Shown: positions 28,172 to 36,766 of the stretch, piece after piece
How the letters are laid out: each line of letters begins with the position of its first letter
How positions within the stretch are numbered: the first letter of the stretch is position 1
Source of the DNA: Herpetosiphon geysericola
Lineage (GTDB): Bacteria; Chloroflexota; Chloroflexia; Chloroflexales; Herpetosiphonaceae
Length of the DNA: 64,000 bases
Assembly (NCBI RefSeq): GCF_001306135.1
Contig: NZ_LGKP01000035.1
Coordinates: forward strand, 372,001 to 436,000
Direction: 5' to 3'
Notes under the pieces: generated by a model
Databases searched by the model: none
What the model was told of the DNA's origin: nothing
What the model saw: the letters and a program-made list of their open reading frames with translations, nothing else
Made by a program: the position numbers and the translations under genes

Positions 28172-29251
28172 ATGCCCAATCGTTCGCCTGCCAAGGCTCT
28201 GCTGCGCCCAACGGCAACCCTGTTGCTTGGAAGCGTTGTACTGGCAGCGTGCGGTCAAAAGACCCCTCAAACGACCCTGAACCCAGCAAGCGAGAGCACC
28301 CGCGCAATTTACAATCTCTCGGAATTGTTGTTTTGGTTGGGCGTTGTGGTCTTTTTGATCGTACAAACCTGGTTGATCGTTTCGATCATCAAGTATCGAC
28401 AAAAGGATAGTTCGCAGGTTCCCACACAGATTCATGGCAATACGAAGGTTGAAATTGCTTGGACAATCGTGCCAGCAATTATCGCGATTGTTATTTTCGT
28501 CTTCACCTTCGACACGATTCGCAAAATCGAGTTTATGCCAGACGAAGCTGCTGGTAATACCTTGAATGTCAAGGTTATCGGCCATCAGTGGTGGTGGGAA
28601 TTCCAGTATCCTGATATTAAGGATGCGAACGGGAAGCCGTTGGTCACTGCTAACGAGTTATGGATTCCTTCAGGAAGCTATATCGACGTGAAAATGACCT
28701 CGGTTGACGTAATCCACGACTTCTGGATTCCTGGGCTTGCAGGTAAGCGCGACGTGATGCCCAATCGCGAAAGCGGCTTGTGGTTCAAGGCCGATGATGT
28801 AGCCGATGGCGCGCCTGGCGTATTCTGGGGCCAATGTGCCGAATACTGTGGCGGCCAACATGCCTACATGAAAATGCGGGTCGTTGTGGCTAGCCCCGCC
28901 GACTTCCAAAAATGGTCAACCGAGCAAAGCCAAGTAGCGGTTAATACCACCTTGCCTGAATCGTTTACCAAAAATTGTATTGGTTGTCACGTGGTGCGTG
29001 GCACCAATGCTGCCGGGATTACCGGCCCCGATTTGACTCACTTCGGGGGCCGGATGACGATTGCCGCTGGCACCGTCGATAATACCCGCGAACATCTTTA
29101 TGCATGGTTAGACGACCCTGATGCAGTCAAGCGTGGCAACATTATGACCACCGCCATCAAGGCCGATACCCTGACCGAAGCCGAAATTAATGAGTTGGTC
29201 GATTATCTGGAAAGCCTCAATCCTGGCACCAGTGTTAAAGGTCAGCAGTAG
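28172..29251 (+). CDS. coxB: Cytochrome c oxidase subunit II with fused cytochrome c
   Basis: 359 residues. A lipoprotein-type signal (LLLGSVVLAACG, Cys27) is followed by two membrane helices (about 48-70 and 90-112). The periplasmic CuA domain has QWWWEFQYPD, the His of VIHDFWIP and the copper ligands in CAEYCGGQHAYM (about 222-233). A C-terminal class I cytochrome c has CIGCH (about 268-272) and a later Met. This makes it a caa3-type subunit II that accepts electrons directly and passes them to subunit I. The ATG at 28172 follows AGGAGG by 5 bases; the frame is open further upstream without support. coxA starts 9 bases after the stop. Confidence 0.95.
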   Translation: MPNRSPAKALLRPTATLLLGSVVLAACGQKTPQTTLNPASESTRAIYNLSELLFWLGVVVFLIVQTWLIVSIIKYRQKDSSQVPTQIHGNTKVEIAWTIVPAIIAIVIFVFTFDTIRKIEFMPDEAAGNTLNVKVIGHQWWWEFQYPDIKDANGKPLVTANELWIPSGSYIDVKMTSVDVIHDFWIPGLAGKRDVMPNRESGLWFKADDVADGAPGVFWGQCAEYCGGQHAYMKMRVVVASPADFQKWSTEQSQVAVNTTLPESFTKNCIGCHVVRGTNAAGITGPDLTHFGGRMTIAAGTVDNTREHLYAWLDDPDAVKRGNIMTTAIKADTLTEAEINELVDYLESLNPGTSVKGQQ

Positions 29252-29260
29252 GAGGGCCGC

Positions 29261-31108
29261 ATGGCTACTGACGTAAGTACCCTCCATCACGCCCCAGCCA
29301 AACAACGGCGGGGTTGGTTGGAATGGATCACCACCGTCGACCACAAAAAAATTGGCATCATGTATGCAGTGACTGCCTTTTTGTTCTTTGTAATCGGCGG
29401 GCTTGAGGCGTTGCTCATTCGTTTGCAGCTAGGGACGCCCCAAAATGCGCTCCTGACCCCAGAAGCGTATAACCAAGTCTTTACGATGCACGGCACAACT
29501 ATGGTGTTTATGGCAATTATGCCAATTAACGCTGGGTTTATGAACTATTTTGTGCCGCTGATGATTGGCGCAGGCGATATGGCCTACCCGCGCATGAACG
29601 CCATGAGCTATTGGCTCTTGCTGTTCGGCGGGATCGTCATGTATTCAAGCTTTGTCTTCGGTGGCGGCGCTCCCGATGCTGGCTGGTTTGCCTATGCTCC
29701 ACTCACTTCAACCACCTACTCGGTTACCCGAGGGATGGATTATTGGGTCTTGGGCTTGCAGTTGTTGGGGGTTTCCTCGCTGGCTGGCTCGGTCAACATC
29801 ATCGTAACGATCATCAGGTTGCGAGCACCAGGCATGCGCTTTAATCGGATGCCATTGTTCGTCTGGATGAGCTTCGTTACCTCATTCTTGTTGATTTTCG
29901 CCCTGCCAAGCATCACGGTTGGGATCACGTTGCTGTTCTTCGACCGCAACTTTGGCACCAACTTCTTCTTGCCTGCTGCTGGTGGCGACCCACTCTTGTG
30001 GCAACACTTGTTCTGGTTCTTCGGTCACCCCGAAGTGTACATTATGATTCTGCCCGCTTTCGGCGTGGTTTCAGAAATGTTGCCAGTGTTCTCACGCAAG
30101 CCAATCTTTGGCTACGAGTTTGTAGCCTACTCAGGCGTTGCAATTGGTGTGTTGGGCTTTACTGTGTGGGCACACCACATGTTTGCCACCAACTTGGGCG
30201 TGATTGCCGACACTTTCTTTGCTGCCGCGTCGATGCTGATTTCTGTTCCAACCGGGGTCAAAATCTTCAACTGGCTAGCAACCTTGTGGCGTGGTGAGTT
30301 GCGCTTCAAAACTCCGATGCTGTTCAGCCTTGGCTTTATCGCCATGTTTGTGATCGGCGGGATTTCCGGGGTTTCGTTGGCCGCAGCACCATTCGACTTG
30401 CAAGTGACCGATAGCTACTTTGTGGTTGCCCACTTCCACTATGTGCTGTTCGGTGGCGCTGTCTTTGCCTTGTTCGGGGCCGCCTATTATTGGTTCCCCA
30501 AAATCACTGGCAAGATGATGAGCGAGCGGATTGGCAAATGGCACTTCTGGATTCTGCTGCTTGGCTTTAACTTGACCTTCTTCCCGCAACATATGCTTGG
30601 GTTGCAAGGCATGCCACGGCGGGTCTGGACGTATCAACAAAACCAAGGTTGGGATTTCTACAACTTGCTCTCAACGATTGGGTCATTTTGTATTGCCTTT
30701 GCAACTTTGGTCTTTATCGTCAACTTCATTATTAGCTTGCGCAAGGGCGCTCCTGCGGGCAACGACCCATGGGATGCAGCAACCCTGGAATGGGCGACGA
30801 CCTCGCCACCTCCAGCCCACAACTTCGATGTTGAGTACATTGTGCATAGCCGTCGCCCCTTGTGGGATAACAAATATAGCGGCGAAGGCCGTGGCATGAC
30901 GATCAATTACGATTTTCATCCCCACTTGCCACCGCCGTCATATGCGCCAATCATCTTCTCATTTGGCTTGTTTGTGCTCGCCTATGGCATGCTCAATCTC
31001 GCCTCTGCCCCATTGATTGGGATTCCAATTATCTTGGTGGCCTTGGCAATTGCCTTTGTCGGCATGAATCGCTGGGTCGGCGAAATTGCCCAAGATCCGG
31101 TGCTGTAA
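29261..31108 (+). CDS. coxA: Cytochrome c oxidase subunit I
   Basis: 615 residues, about 12-14 membrane helices. It holds haem a and the haem a3-CuB centre where oxygen is reduced. The ligands are visible: FTMHGTTMVF (haem a His), FFGHPEVYIMILP (CuB His with the cross-linked Tyr and the D-channel Glu, so A1-like), WAHHMFATN (two CuB His) and VVAHFHYVLFGG (haem a3 and a His). PTGVK keeps the Thr and Lys of the K-channel. An AGGAGG lies 6 bases before the ATG. The C-terminal tail (EYIVHSRRPLWDNKYSGEGRG) and two last helices extend the protein beyond the minimum core. Part of coxBACD-ctaG. Confidence 0.97.
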   Translation: MATDVSTLHHAPAKQRRGWLEWITTVDHKKIGIMYAVTAFLFFVIGGLEALLIRLQLGTPQNALLTPEAYNQVFTMHGTTMVFMAIMPINAGFMNYFVPLMIGAGDMAYPRMNAMSYWLLLFGGIVMYSSFVFGGGAPDAGWFAYAPLTSTTYSVTRGMDYWVLGLQLLGVSSLAGSVNIIVTIIRLRAPGMRFNRMPLFVWMSFVTSFLLIFALPSITVGITLLFFDRNFGTNFFLPAAGGDPLLWQHLFWFFGHPEVYIMILPAFGVVSEMLPVFSRKPIFGYEFVAYSGVAIGVLGFTVWAHHMFATNLGVIADTFFAAASMLISVPTGVKIFNWLATLWRGELRFKTPMLFSLGFIAMFVIGGISGVSLAAAPFDLQVTDSYFVVAHFHYVLFGGAVFALFGAAYYWFPKITGKMMSERIGKWHFWILLLGFNLTFFPQHMLGLQGMPRRVWTYQQNQGWDFYNLLSTIGSFCIAFATLVFIVNFIISLRKGAPAGNDPWDAATLEWATTSPPPAHNFDVEYIVHSRRPLWDNKYSGEGRGMTINYDFHPHLPPPSYAPIIFSFGLFVLAYGMLNLASAPLIGIPIILVALAIAFVGMNRWVGEIAQDPVL

Positions 31109-31116
31109 GCTAAATT

Positions 31117-31147
31117 GCCCTGCGCCGATGGTAGGTTGGCGCAGGGC
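31117..31147 (+). terminator. Intra-operon hairpin between coxA and coxC
   Basis: A perfect 10-bp stem (31117-31126 with 31138-31147) follows the coxA stop by 8 bases but has only TTAGTTA after it. It could be a partial terminator that lowers coxC expression or a protective 3' end after processing. Confidence 0.55.
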
Positions 31148-31167
31148 TTAGTTATCTGGGAGAACCT

Positions 31168-31794
31168 ATGGCACAGGCAGTCGTGCGCGATATTGATAAA
31201 AATGATCCTGGGCGCGGCCTCGATTTACGCAAGCTTGGTATGTGGACGTTCCTTGGCTCGGAAGTATTTTTCTTCGGAGCTTTGGTTGTAACCCACCTTT
31301 CAATGCGCGGGGTCGTTGCACCATCATCAAGCAAAGCCAACCTTGATGTTACTGGCGTTCGCAACTTGTTTGGCGATAATGTCTTGACCTCGATTCTGGC
31401 TTTCATTTTGTTGACCAGTAGCTTGACCATGGTGTTAGCACTTGATGGAGTCAAAACCAACAATCAAAAGCGTTTCCGCTTCTGGTTGGGGGCCACCATC
31501 GCATGTGGTGTGATCTTCTTGGGTGGTCAGGTGTACGAGTTCTATCACATTGTCCACGAAGGGGTGACGATCAAAAATATGATGTTTGGCTCGACCTTCT
31601 TCTTTGTAACGGGCTTCCACGGAACCCACGTTGCGGTTGGGGTCGTCTGGCTGGTATCATTGCTGGTCTCGGCAATTCGCCACCCTGAGCGCTACAATGC
31701 TGGCAATTATATGGCCGTCGAGCTAGGCGGTTTGTATTGGCACTTTGTCGACTTGGTGTGGGTCTTGATTTTTACCGTAATCTATCTGATCTAA
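31168..31794 (+). CDS. coxC: Cytochrome c oxidase subunit III
   Basis: 208 residues with five or six membrane helices, the usual short bacterial form. The start DLRKLGMWTFLGSEVFFFGALVVTHL and FFVTGFHGTHVAVGVVWL with LGGLYWHFVDLVWVLIFTVIYLI at the end are diagnostic of subunit III, which stabilises the proton uptake path of subunit I. GGGAG lies 5 bases before the ATG. It follows coxA after a 59-base gap with a hairpin. Confidence 0.95.
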   Translation: MAQAVVRDIDKNDPGRGLDLRKLGMWTFLGSEVFFFGALVVTHLSMRGVVAPSSSKANLDVTGVRNLFGDNVLTSILAFILLTSSLTMVLALDGVKTNNQKRFRFWLGATIACGVIFLGGQVYEFYHIVHEGVTIKNMMFGSTFFFVTGFHGTHVAVGVVWLVSLLVSAIRHPERYNAGNYMAVELGGLYWHFVDLVWVLIFTVIYLI

Positions 31795-31819
31795 CCATTA
31801 TTTATCCAAGGAGTACATA

Positions 31820-32152
31820 ATGGCCCACGGTCATGATGAACACGCCCCAATTGAACACGAAGCGCATCACAGCCACGCTAAGTTGTATGTGATTATCTTC
31901 TTTATCTTGTTGGTAATGACTGGGATTGAAATTGCGATTCCAATCATCAATAAAGCTGAAATTGTGGTTAAGCAAGTCGAAGTCGCGCTGTTGCTTGGCT
32001 TGATGACGATCAAGGGTGCAATTGTAATGATGTTCTATATGCACCTTAAAGGCGATCGCCGCATGTTTGGGACGCTGTTTGTGTTCCCAATTGTGTGTGT
32101 GTTGTTGATGATGCTTGGCTTCTTTGCCCTGTTCCAGCCAGAGTTATGGTAA
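31820..32152 (+). CDS. coxD: Cytochrome c oxidase subunit IV (caa3 type)
   Basis: 110 residues with three predicted membrane helices (VIIFFILLVMTGIEIAI, VALLLGLMTIKGAIVMMFYMHL and LFVFPIVCVLLMMLGFFALF), matching the prokaryotic COX4 family. The His-rich N-terminus (HGHDEHAPIEHEAHHSHAK) is typical in Chloroflexota and may bind metal weakly. AAGGAG lies 7 bases upstream. The ctaG start is only 4 bases after the stop. Confidence 0.88.
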   Translation: MAHGHDEHAPIEHEAHHSHAKLYVIIFFILLVMTGIEIAIPIINKAEIVVKQVEVALLLGLMTIKGAIVMMFYMHLKGDRRMFGTLFVFPIVCVLLMMLGFFALFQPELW

Positions 32153-32156
32153 ACAA

Positions 32157-32969
32157 ATGAACGAATGGACGCTTGATTGGCCGCTGTTTTTGGGCTTAAT
32201 CGCCGCAACGGTTGGCTATCTCTGGGCAGTTGGCCCAGGTCGCAAGCGCCTCGGTGGGCCAGCAGCTTTCCCAGTTGGGAAGGCTGTTGCCTTCTTAAGC
32301 GGCTTGTTGGCCTTAGGTTTATCGATTATGTCGCCAATTGGGTTGTGGGCAGATCGCTATCTGTTTACGATGCACATGGTTCAACATATGATTTTGACCA
32401 TGTTTTGCGCGCCCATGCTGTTAATTGGCATTCCTGAGTGGTTGTTGCGGCCTTTGGTGCAATTGCCCTGGGTTTATAGCATTGTGCGCTTTGCAGTGAA
32501 TCCAATCGTTGCATTTAGTGCCTTCAATATTTCCTTCAATGGCTGGCACTTTCCCCAATTTTACGATTTGGCCCTACGCAACGAGCTTGTGCACATTCTC
32601 GAACATCAAATGATGATGGGCAGCGCAATTTTGCTCTGGGCACCATCGCTAATACCCTTGCCAGAATTACGCGCATCGTATCCGGTGCAAATGCTGTATT
32701 ACTTTGTGAATTCAATTATCCCAACGATTTTGGGCGCGTTGATTACCTTTGCAGATAGTGTGTTGTACCCAACCTACGAGTTAGCGCCACGGATTTGGGG
32801 CATTAGCGCCATCGCCGATCAACAAATTGGGGCCTTAATTATGTGGATTCCTGGTGGCTCGATTTTTATCCTAGCAATTACCATCGCCTTTTTCAAGTGG
32901 ATGAATCGCGAGGACGAAGAACAAAGCCTGCCAAGCATCGCCGACCAAAAAGCGGCAGCCCGCCAGTAA
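32157..32969 (+). CDS. ctaG: Cytochrome c oxidase assembly factor CtaG (caa3_CtaG)
   Basis: 270 residues, about seven membrane helices, of the caa3_CtaG family (PF09678). Conserved features are FTMHMVQHMILTMFCAPMLLIG, FNGWHFPQFYDLALRNELVHILEH and DQQIGALIMWIPG, rich in His that may handle copper for the CuB centre. No clear Shine-Dalgarno site precedes the ATG, which lies 4 bases after the coxD stop, so translation is probably coupled. A 14-codon longer reading overlaps coxD and is unlikely. Confidence 0.9.
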   Translation: MNEWTLDWPLFLGLIAATVGYLWAVGPGRKRLGGPAAFPVGKAVAFLSGLLALGLSIMSPIGLWADRYLFTMHMVQHMILTMFCAPMLLIGIPEWLLRPLVQLPWVYSIVRFAVNPIVAFSAFNISFNGWHFPQFYDLALRNELVHILEHQMMMGSAILLWAPSLIPLPELRASYPVQMLYYFVNSIIPTILGALITFADSVLYPTYELAPRIWGISAIADQQIGALIMWIPGGSIFILAITIAFFKWMNREDEEQSLPSIADQKAAARQ

Positions 32970-32983
32970 AACATAATTATGCA

Positions 32984-33017
32984 AGGCGCATTGGTTTGCA
33001 ATGCGCCTGTGCTTTTT
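32984..33017. terminator. Terminator between ctaG and arsM
   Basis: A perfect 10-bp stem (32984-32993 with 32999-33008) with a 5-base loop and a T-run at 33013-33017. It ends the oxidase operon and may also serve arsM from the other side. Confidence 0.8.
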
Positions 33018-33021
33018 AGAC

Positions 33022-33840
33022 CTATTTATGCGCCCGAATCAAGCACGATGTAAAGCGTTCAGCCAATTGCTGACCTTGCAAATCGCTTAATCCTGCCAAT
33101 TCCTCAGGCAACTTGCCGCCAATATCCGCTAAACTATAGCGATGGGTTAGCTCGAAACTAATCTGTTGAAAGCCTGCTTGCTCTAAAAATTGCTGATATT
33201 GCTCGCGGGTTGGTGCCCCCGCGACACAGCCAACCCAATTCATGGCTGCCCGTAAACTGGCTTCAGGCAAGGGGAAATCAGCCAAACTCCCATCGATCAC
33301 AATATCGGAGATTGCCATATAGCCGCCAACTTTGAGCACACGATAGGCCTCACGCAAGGCCATGCCCTTATCGGGAGCCAAATTGATCACGCAATTGGAG
33401 ATAATCACATCGACTTGCTCATTCTCTAGCGGCAGTTGCTCAATATCGCCTTTCAAAAAAGCTACGTTTTCAATTTGGGCTTTCTGGGCATTCTGGCGGG
33501 CCAAATCGAGCATAGCATCGGTCATATCAACTCCATAGACGAAGCCAGTTGGCCCAACTTGTTTGGCAGCGAGCAATACATCTAAGCCGCCGCCTGAGCC
33601 AAGATCAAGCACGACTTGGCCTGGTTGCAAAGCGGCTCGTACAACTGGATTGCCACAGCCACGGGTGCTGTTGACGGCGGTCGCGGGCAAATCAGCAGTT
33701 GCGGTATCACGGTAGATTGTGCTGCTCAGCGAAATATCATGACTACCGCAACAACTGGTTTTTGGCTCTTCCTGTTGCACCTGCTCGGCCCATTCGCCAT
33801 AATAGGCTTGAACGCTGGCTTTAATCGATTGATCGCTCAT
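33022..33840 (-). CDS. arsM: Arsenite S-adenosylmethionine methyltransferase
   Basis: 272 residues. Rossmann-type SAM domain with [17 protein letters not shown] (motif I, from 76) and [16 protein letters not shown]. The As(III)-binding cysteines of ArsM are all in place: Cys30/31 (TSCCGS), Cys62 (RGCGNP), Cys150 (SNCVINL) and Cys205 (WVGCVAG). The enzyme methylates arsenite to volatile or exported methylarsenicals. The ATG at 33840 follows GGAGG; the in-frame ATG at 33855 contains that site. An ATTGAA-N4-TTCAAT operator lies just upstream, so ArsR control is likely. Confidence 0.95.
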   Translation of the reverse strand: MSDQSIKASVQAYYGEWAEQVQQEEPKTSCCGSHDISLSSTIYRDTATADLPATAVNSTRGCGNPVVRAALQPGQVVLDLGSGGGLDVLLAAKQVGPTGFVYGVDMTDAMLDLARQNAQKAQIENVAFLKGDIEQLPLENEQVDVIISNCVINLAPDKGMALREAYRVLKVGGYMAISDIVIDGSLADFPLPEASLRAAMNWVGCVAGAPTREQYQQFLEQAGFQQISFELTHRYSLADIGGKLPEELAGLSDLQGQQLAERFTSCLIRAHK

Positions 33841-33853
33841 AGTGGGTTCCTCC

Positions 33854-33869
33854 ATTGAAAAAATTCAAT
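33854..33869 (-). promoter_or_regulatory. ArsR operator at arsM
   Basis: ATTGAA-AAAA-TTCAAT, a perfect 6-4-6 inverted repeat directly before the arsM Shine-Dalgarno site. Confidence 0.7.
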
Positions 33870-33885
33870 CTTGTTAGCAAAAAAA

Positions 33886-34308
33886 TCAAACCAAGTGTTT
33901 AACCATCAACGTTGCGCTGCTGCAAATGCTGCCCCATTGCGCCGAAGCATGCAAGCGCGAATCGGCTTCGGCTCGCGGGATTGGCTGGTAGCCGTGGGTT
34001 GCAAAAAATTTGGCGGCACTGGTCGTCAAAAGATAGAGGGTTTGCATGCCCTGCCGTTGTGCCTGTTGCTCCAAAGCTGCTAGCAACGTTGCACCCAAGC
34101 CTTGGTTTTGTTGATCTGGGGTAACTGCGACCGAGCGCAATAAGCCAAGCTCGCCATAGATTTCAAGCGCACCACCAGCTACTAAATTGCCGTCTTGCCA
34201 CCAGCCATAGGCCTGAGCCGTGGCTAAACCTTCGTTGCCCAATCCTACTGTGCTCAATAACTGCTCGAATGTTGGTTGTTGATCTGAGGTGATTGGTTCA
34301 AGCTGCAT
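33886..34308 (-). CDS. arsN2: Arsenic-resistance GNAT acetyltransferase ArsN2
   Basis: 140 residues with the GNAT core: LRSVAVTPDQQNQGLGATLL holds the acetyl-CoA loop (QNQGLGAT), and LYLLTTSAAKFFATHGYQPIPR plus SSATLMVKHL match the ArsN2 family found in ars operons. It probably acetylates an arsenical or related thiol-reactive compound. It lies between arsR and arsM, each with its own copy of the same operator. Confidence 0.88.
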   Translation of the reverse strand: MQLEPITSDQQPTFEQLLSTVGLGNEGLATAQAYGWWQDGNLVAGGALEIYGELGLLRSVAVTPDQQNQGLGATLLAALEQQAQRQGMQTLYLLTTSAAKFFATHGYQPIPRAEADSRLHASAQWGSICSSATLMVKHLV

Positions 34309-34318
34309 AGGCCATCCT

Positions 34319-34334
34319 ATTGAAAAATTTCAAT
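34319..34334 (-). promoter_or_regulatory. ArsR operator at arsN2
   Basis: ATTGAA-AAAT-TTCAAT, identical half-sites and spacing to the arsM site, 10 bases before the arsN2 start. Confidence 0.7.
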
Positions 34335-34361
34335 TCAGAAGCGAAAAAAAGCTAGCCGCAG

Positions 34362-34721
34362 CTAGCGATTCCAGCCATCCAAGTGGCTGTTGATACGAGC
34401 TTTGAGGCTGGCAAGGCGTTCGCGTTCAACCCGATAATAGGCCCACGGGCCACGCCGTTCGCAACTAACCAAGCCAGCTTCGCGCAACAACTTGAGATGA
34501 TACGAGACGGTTGGCTGTTTGACCGCAACCGCTGCTTCAAGATCGCAAACACAAACATCCTCACTTGATCGCGTCAGCAAGGTCAGCAATTGCACCCGCA
34601 CCGGATGCGCGAATACCTGAAAATCGGCGCTCATCGCCTCGGCTTCAGTTTCGTTCAAGCCAGCGCTGGCAGGCGCACAACAGCCTGTGGTTTGGGCAAT
34701 CAGTTCAATAATGCCAGTCAT
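34362..34721 (-). CDS. arsR: ArsR/SmtB family arsenic-responsive repressor
   Basis: 119-residue winged-helix repressor. The As(III)-sensing motif CVCDL (Cys57, Cys59) precedes the recognition helix QPTVSYHLKLLREAGLV, and the wing RRGPWAYYRV is intact. An extra Cys14-Cys15 pair near the N-terminus could form the third ligand. In the absence of arsenite it should bind the three ATTGAA-N4-TTCAAT sites of this cluster, including one over its own -35 element. Neither ArsB nor Acr3 is present in the window, so detoxification here relies on ArsM and ArsN2 unless a pump is encoded elsewhere. Confidence 0.95.
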   Translation of the reverse strand: MTGIIELIAQTTGCCAPASAGLNETEAEAMSADFQVFAHPVRVQLLTLLTRSSEDVCVCDLEAAVAVKQPTVSYHLKLLREAGLVSCERRGPWAYYRVERERLASLKARINSHLDGWNR

Positions 34722-34739
34722 AATTCAGCCTCCACGAAC

Positions 34740-34769
34740 ACTATAGCATGCTTATCGAATTAATTCAAT
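34740..34769 (-). promoter_or_regulatory. arsR promoter with overlapping ArsR operator
   Basis: On the minus strand TTGAAT (34768-34763), a 17-base spacer and TATAGT (34745-34740). ATCGAA-TTAA-TTCAAT (34754-34769), one mismatch from the other two operators, covers the -35. Confidence 0.75.
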
Positions 34770-34814
34770 TCAGCAAGCCCTTGATTGCGAATGTCACTGA
34801 CAGCCATTGAATTG

Positions 34815-35171
34815 TTATTTTGAGAGATATATCTGAACGCCCAGCAATATTACTGCCCCACCAATGGCAAGTTTGAGGGCCAATCCATATGCCCGTGGTC
34901 GCGGTATACTCGGCAATCCTTTGACTAGTAGCCAACTATCTTGAGCTATACCAAATAAGCAACAACCTATGGCTAGCATAAATGGAATAATCACGAGGGT
35001 TATTGGGCGATATGATAGGTATACAATGGGTTTATCGCCCCCCGAAAGCGCTTCAAGATAAAAAAGCAATAGATAAAAACTAATCCATCCCAATGGAATA
35101 CAGCAAACCAAAGCCCATAGCATGCGCGAACTAGGCGAAGGATAGGTATGGGCTGGGGAATTATTAGACAT
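34815..35171 (-). CDS. Small membrane protein, unknown function
   Basis: 118 residues with three predicted membrane segments: LWALVCCIPLGWISFYLLLFYL, LVIIPFMLAIGCCLFGIA and LAIGGAVILLGVQIYL. No family is recognised. GAGGAG precedes the ATG by 7 bases. It lies between arsR (same strand, 93 bases) and the divergent DUF2087 regulator, so it may be a target of either regulator, but nothing shows this directly. Confidence 0.65.
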   Translation of the reverse strand: MSNNSPAHTYPSPSSRMLWALVCCIPLGWISFYLLLFYLEALSGGDKPIVYLSYRPITLVIIPFMLAIGCCLFGIAQDSWLLVKGLPSIPRPRAYGLALKLAIGGAVILLGVQIYLSK

Positions 35172-35297
35172 ACGATTCTCCTCAAACTTTAAACGAACAG
35201 GTTAACCTTTGTTCTTCATAGCATATACCGTGAACGAAGCCAACGCTATCCCCAACATCCCTCCAAAGGCTGATTTGCTGCTGGCCAGGTTATTTTA

Positions 35298-35324
35298 TTA
35301 TTCAACTATCTAATTATTGAATAA
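35298..35324 (+). promoter_or_regulatory. Inverted repeat before the DUF2087 regulator
   Basis: TTATTCAA (35298-35305) and TTGAATAA (35317-35324) form a perfect 8-bp inverted repeat with an 11-base spacer, ending 15 bases before the start of an ArsR-type regulator. This is the layout of an autoregulatory SmtB/ArsR operator. Confidence 0.5.
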
Positions 35325-35339
35325 ATAAGTGAGCATAAC

Positions 35340-36629
35340 ATGCAGTTTTATACCTCAGCAGTTGCCGATAGCCTGAATACGCTGCAATTGCTTAATCAAG
35401 CAAGCAGTTTGCGCGGCGCGACGGCGTGGGTTCAACGCACAGCCCAAGCTCTCAGCGCCCAAGAATTGGCCGATAATCAGTTGGTGTCAAGCCTTAGTTT
35501 TGGCTTATTGCCCGCAGATCCGTGCCAAACAATGGACGCTTATTTGAGCGCATTACGCAACGCCGAGCCTGTTGCATGGGTTGCTCAGCTGCAACACCAG
35601 ATTCTCGAATTTGCTGGCAATCAAGGTTCGCTCACCAGCGAACGGCTGTGGCAGGGCTTGCGCAATGCTGGCATTTCTAGCGAGTTGGCGACCCAGCAAG
35701 CCTTGTTAGCGGCGATGCAACAGCCAGCCGAATTGTTGGCGCGGGTTTGCCAACACCTTGCGCATATGTGGCACACTTGGCTGCAAACTGAATGGCAACA
35801 AGCCCAAACCGCGATCAGCCAGCTCAAAAATCAACTCCAAAGCCAAATTCCCGACCAAGCTGCGCTCAACGGCTTTCGCCAAAACTTGGGCTATGGAGTG
35901 AATCAAGTTTGGCAGCAATTACAAGGGCAACGCCACATTCGGTTGTTTGCTGCGACCCAAAATGCCAGCCTCACCACATTTTTGCTAGATCCAAGCTATT
36001 TGTGGGTTGGCATTGGTTTTGGCAGCAGCAACGAGCTTCAGCCTCGGGTGGTGAGCCGCAACGAGTTATTATTGCGCTTGCAAGCCTTGGCCGATGCAGC
36101 CCGAATCCAAATTATGGAGTTGCTGGCGCAGGGTGAATTATCGGCTCAAGCGATTATCAGCCAAACCCAACTGCCACAATCGAGCGTTTCGCGCCATTTG
36201 AACATTTTGCGGAATGCTGGCTTTGTGCACGAACGGCGATCAGGCGGCGCAACCAAAAGCTACCGTTTGGTTACGAGCCAACTTGGGGCTACCTTTGCGG
36301 CGTTTGAGCAAGCACTCGCTCAGCCCAGCCAAGCCCAAACCAGCGTAGAGCAAACAGAATCAGCTGTGCCCAGCAGCATCCAACGCTTTTTCAACCGCGA
36401 AGGGCGCATGGTTACCTGGCCAAGCAAACATAGCGATCGGATTCCAGTCTTGGAGTATTTGGCTGGGCGATTTGAGCTTGGGCGTGAATATAGTGAGCGT
36501 GAAGTTAACGAACTGCTCAAGCAGCATACAGGCAGCGATGTGGCCAACCTACGCCGCTATTTGATCGACGTGAAACTGTTTGAGCGCGATGGCACTGGTT
36601 CCCGCTATTGGCGAAAAAATGAAGAATAG
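35340..36629 (+). CDS. ArsR-type HTH regulator with DUF2087 domain
   Basis: 429 residues. The first 235 are mostly helical with many Gln and Leu and no known family. An ArsR-like winged helix follows (RLQALADAARIQIMELLAQGELSAQAI, then QSSVSRHLNILRNAGFVHERRSG). After a linker the C-terminus is DUF2087 (IQRFFNREGRMVTWPSKHSDR to YLIDVKLFERDGTGSRYWR), a small domain often fused to regulators. No metal-binding Cys is seen in the helix, so the signal is not arsenite. The upstream inverted repeat suggests autoregulation. The Shine-Dalgarno site is weak (GTGAG). Confidence 0.85.
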   Translation: MQFYTSAVADSLNTLQLLNQASSLRGATAWVQRTAQALSAQELADNQLVSSLSFGLLPADPCQTMDAYLSALRNAEPVAWVAQLQHQILEFAGNQGSLTSERLWQGLRNAGISSELATQQALLAAMQQPAELLARVCQHLAHMWHTWLQTEWQQAQTAISQLKNQLQSQIPDQAALNGFRQNLGYGVNQVWQQLQGQRHIRLFAATQNASLTTFLLDPSYLWVGIGFGSSNELQPRVVSRNELLLRLQALADAARIQIMELLAQGELSAQAIISQTQLPQSSVSRHLNILRNAGFVHERRSGGATKSYRLVTSQLGATFAAFEQALAQPSQAQTSVEQTESAVPSSIQRFFNREGRMVTWPSKHSDRIPVLEYLAGRFELGREYSEREVNELLKQHTGSDVANLRRYLIDVKLFERDGTGSRYWRKNEE

Positions 36630-36631
36630 AA

Positions 36632-36757
36632 TTTTAACCGCGAAGAGCGCGAAGAACGCTAAGCAATGTCAATATCTATATCCTTCGTGCTCTTCGTGGT
36701 TAACAATAATTTGGATTTGATCCTTGTCCTTTATGTTCTATGCTCTATGCTCTTTTG
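36632..36757. repeat. Mosaic short-word repeat island 5
   Basis: AACCGCGAAGAGCGCGAAG (36635-36653) is followed by its degenerate complement CTTCGTGCTCTTCGTGG (36683-36699), so the unit occurs as an inverted pair able to form a hairpin. TTATGTTCTATGCTCTATG words follow. Confidence 0.8.
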
Positions 36758-36766
36758 ATCCTGCGC

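Noticed and set aside
35192-35215. Second LexA-like site with GAAC and GTTC
   Set aside because: The half-sites are much too far apart for the GAAC-N4-GTTC form.
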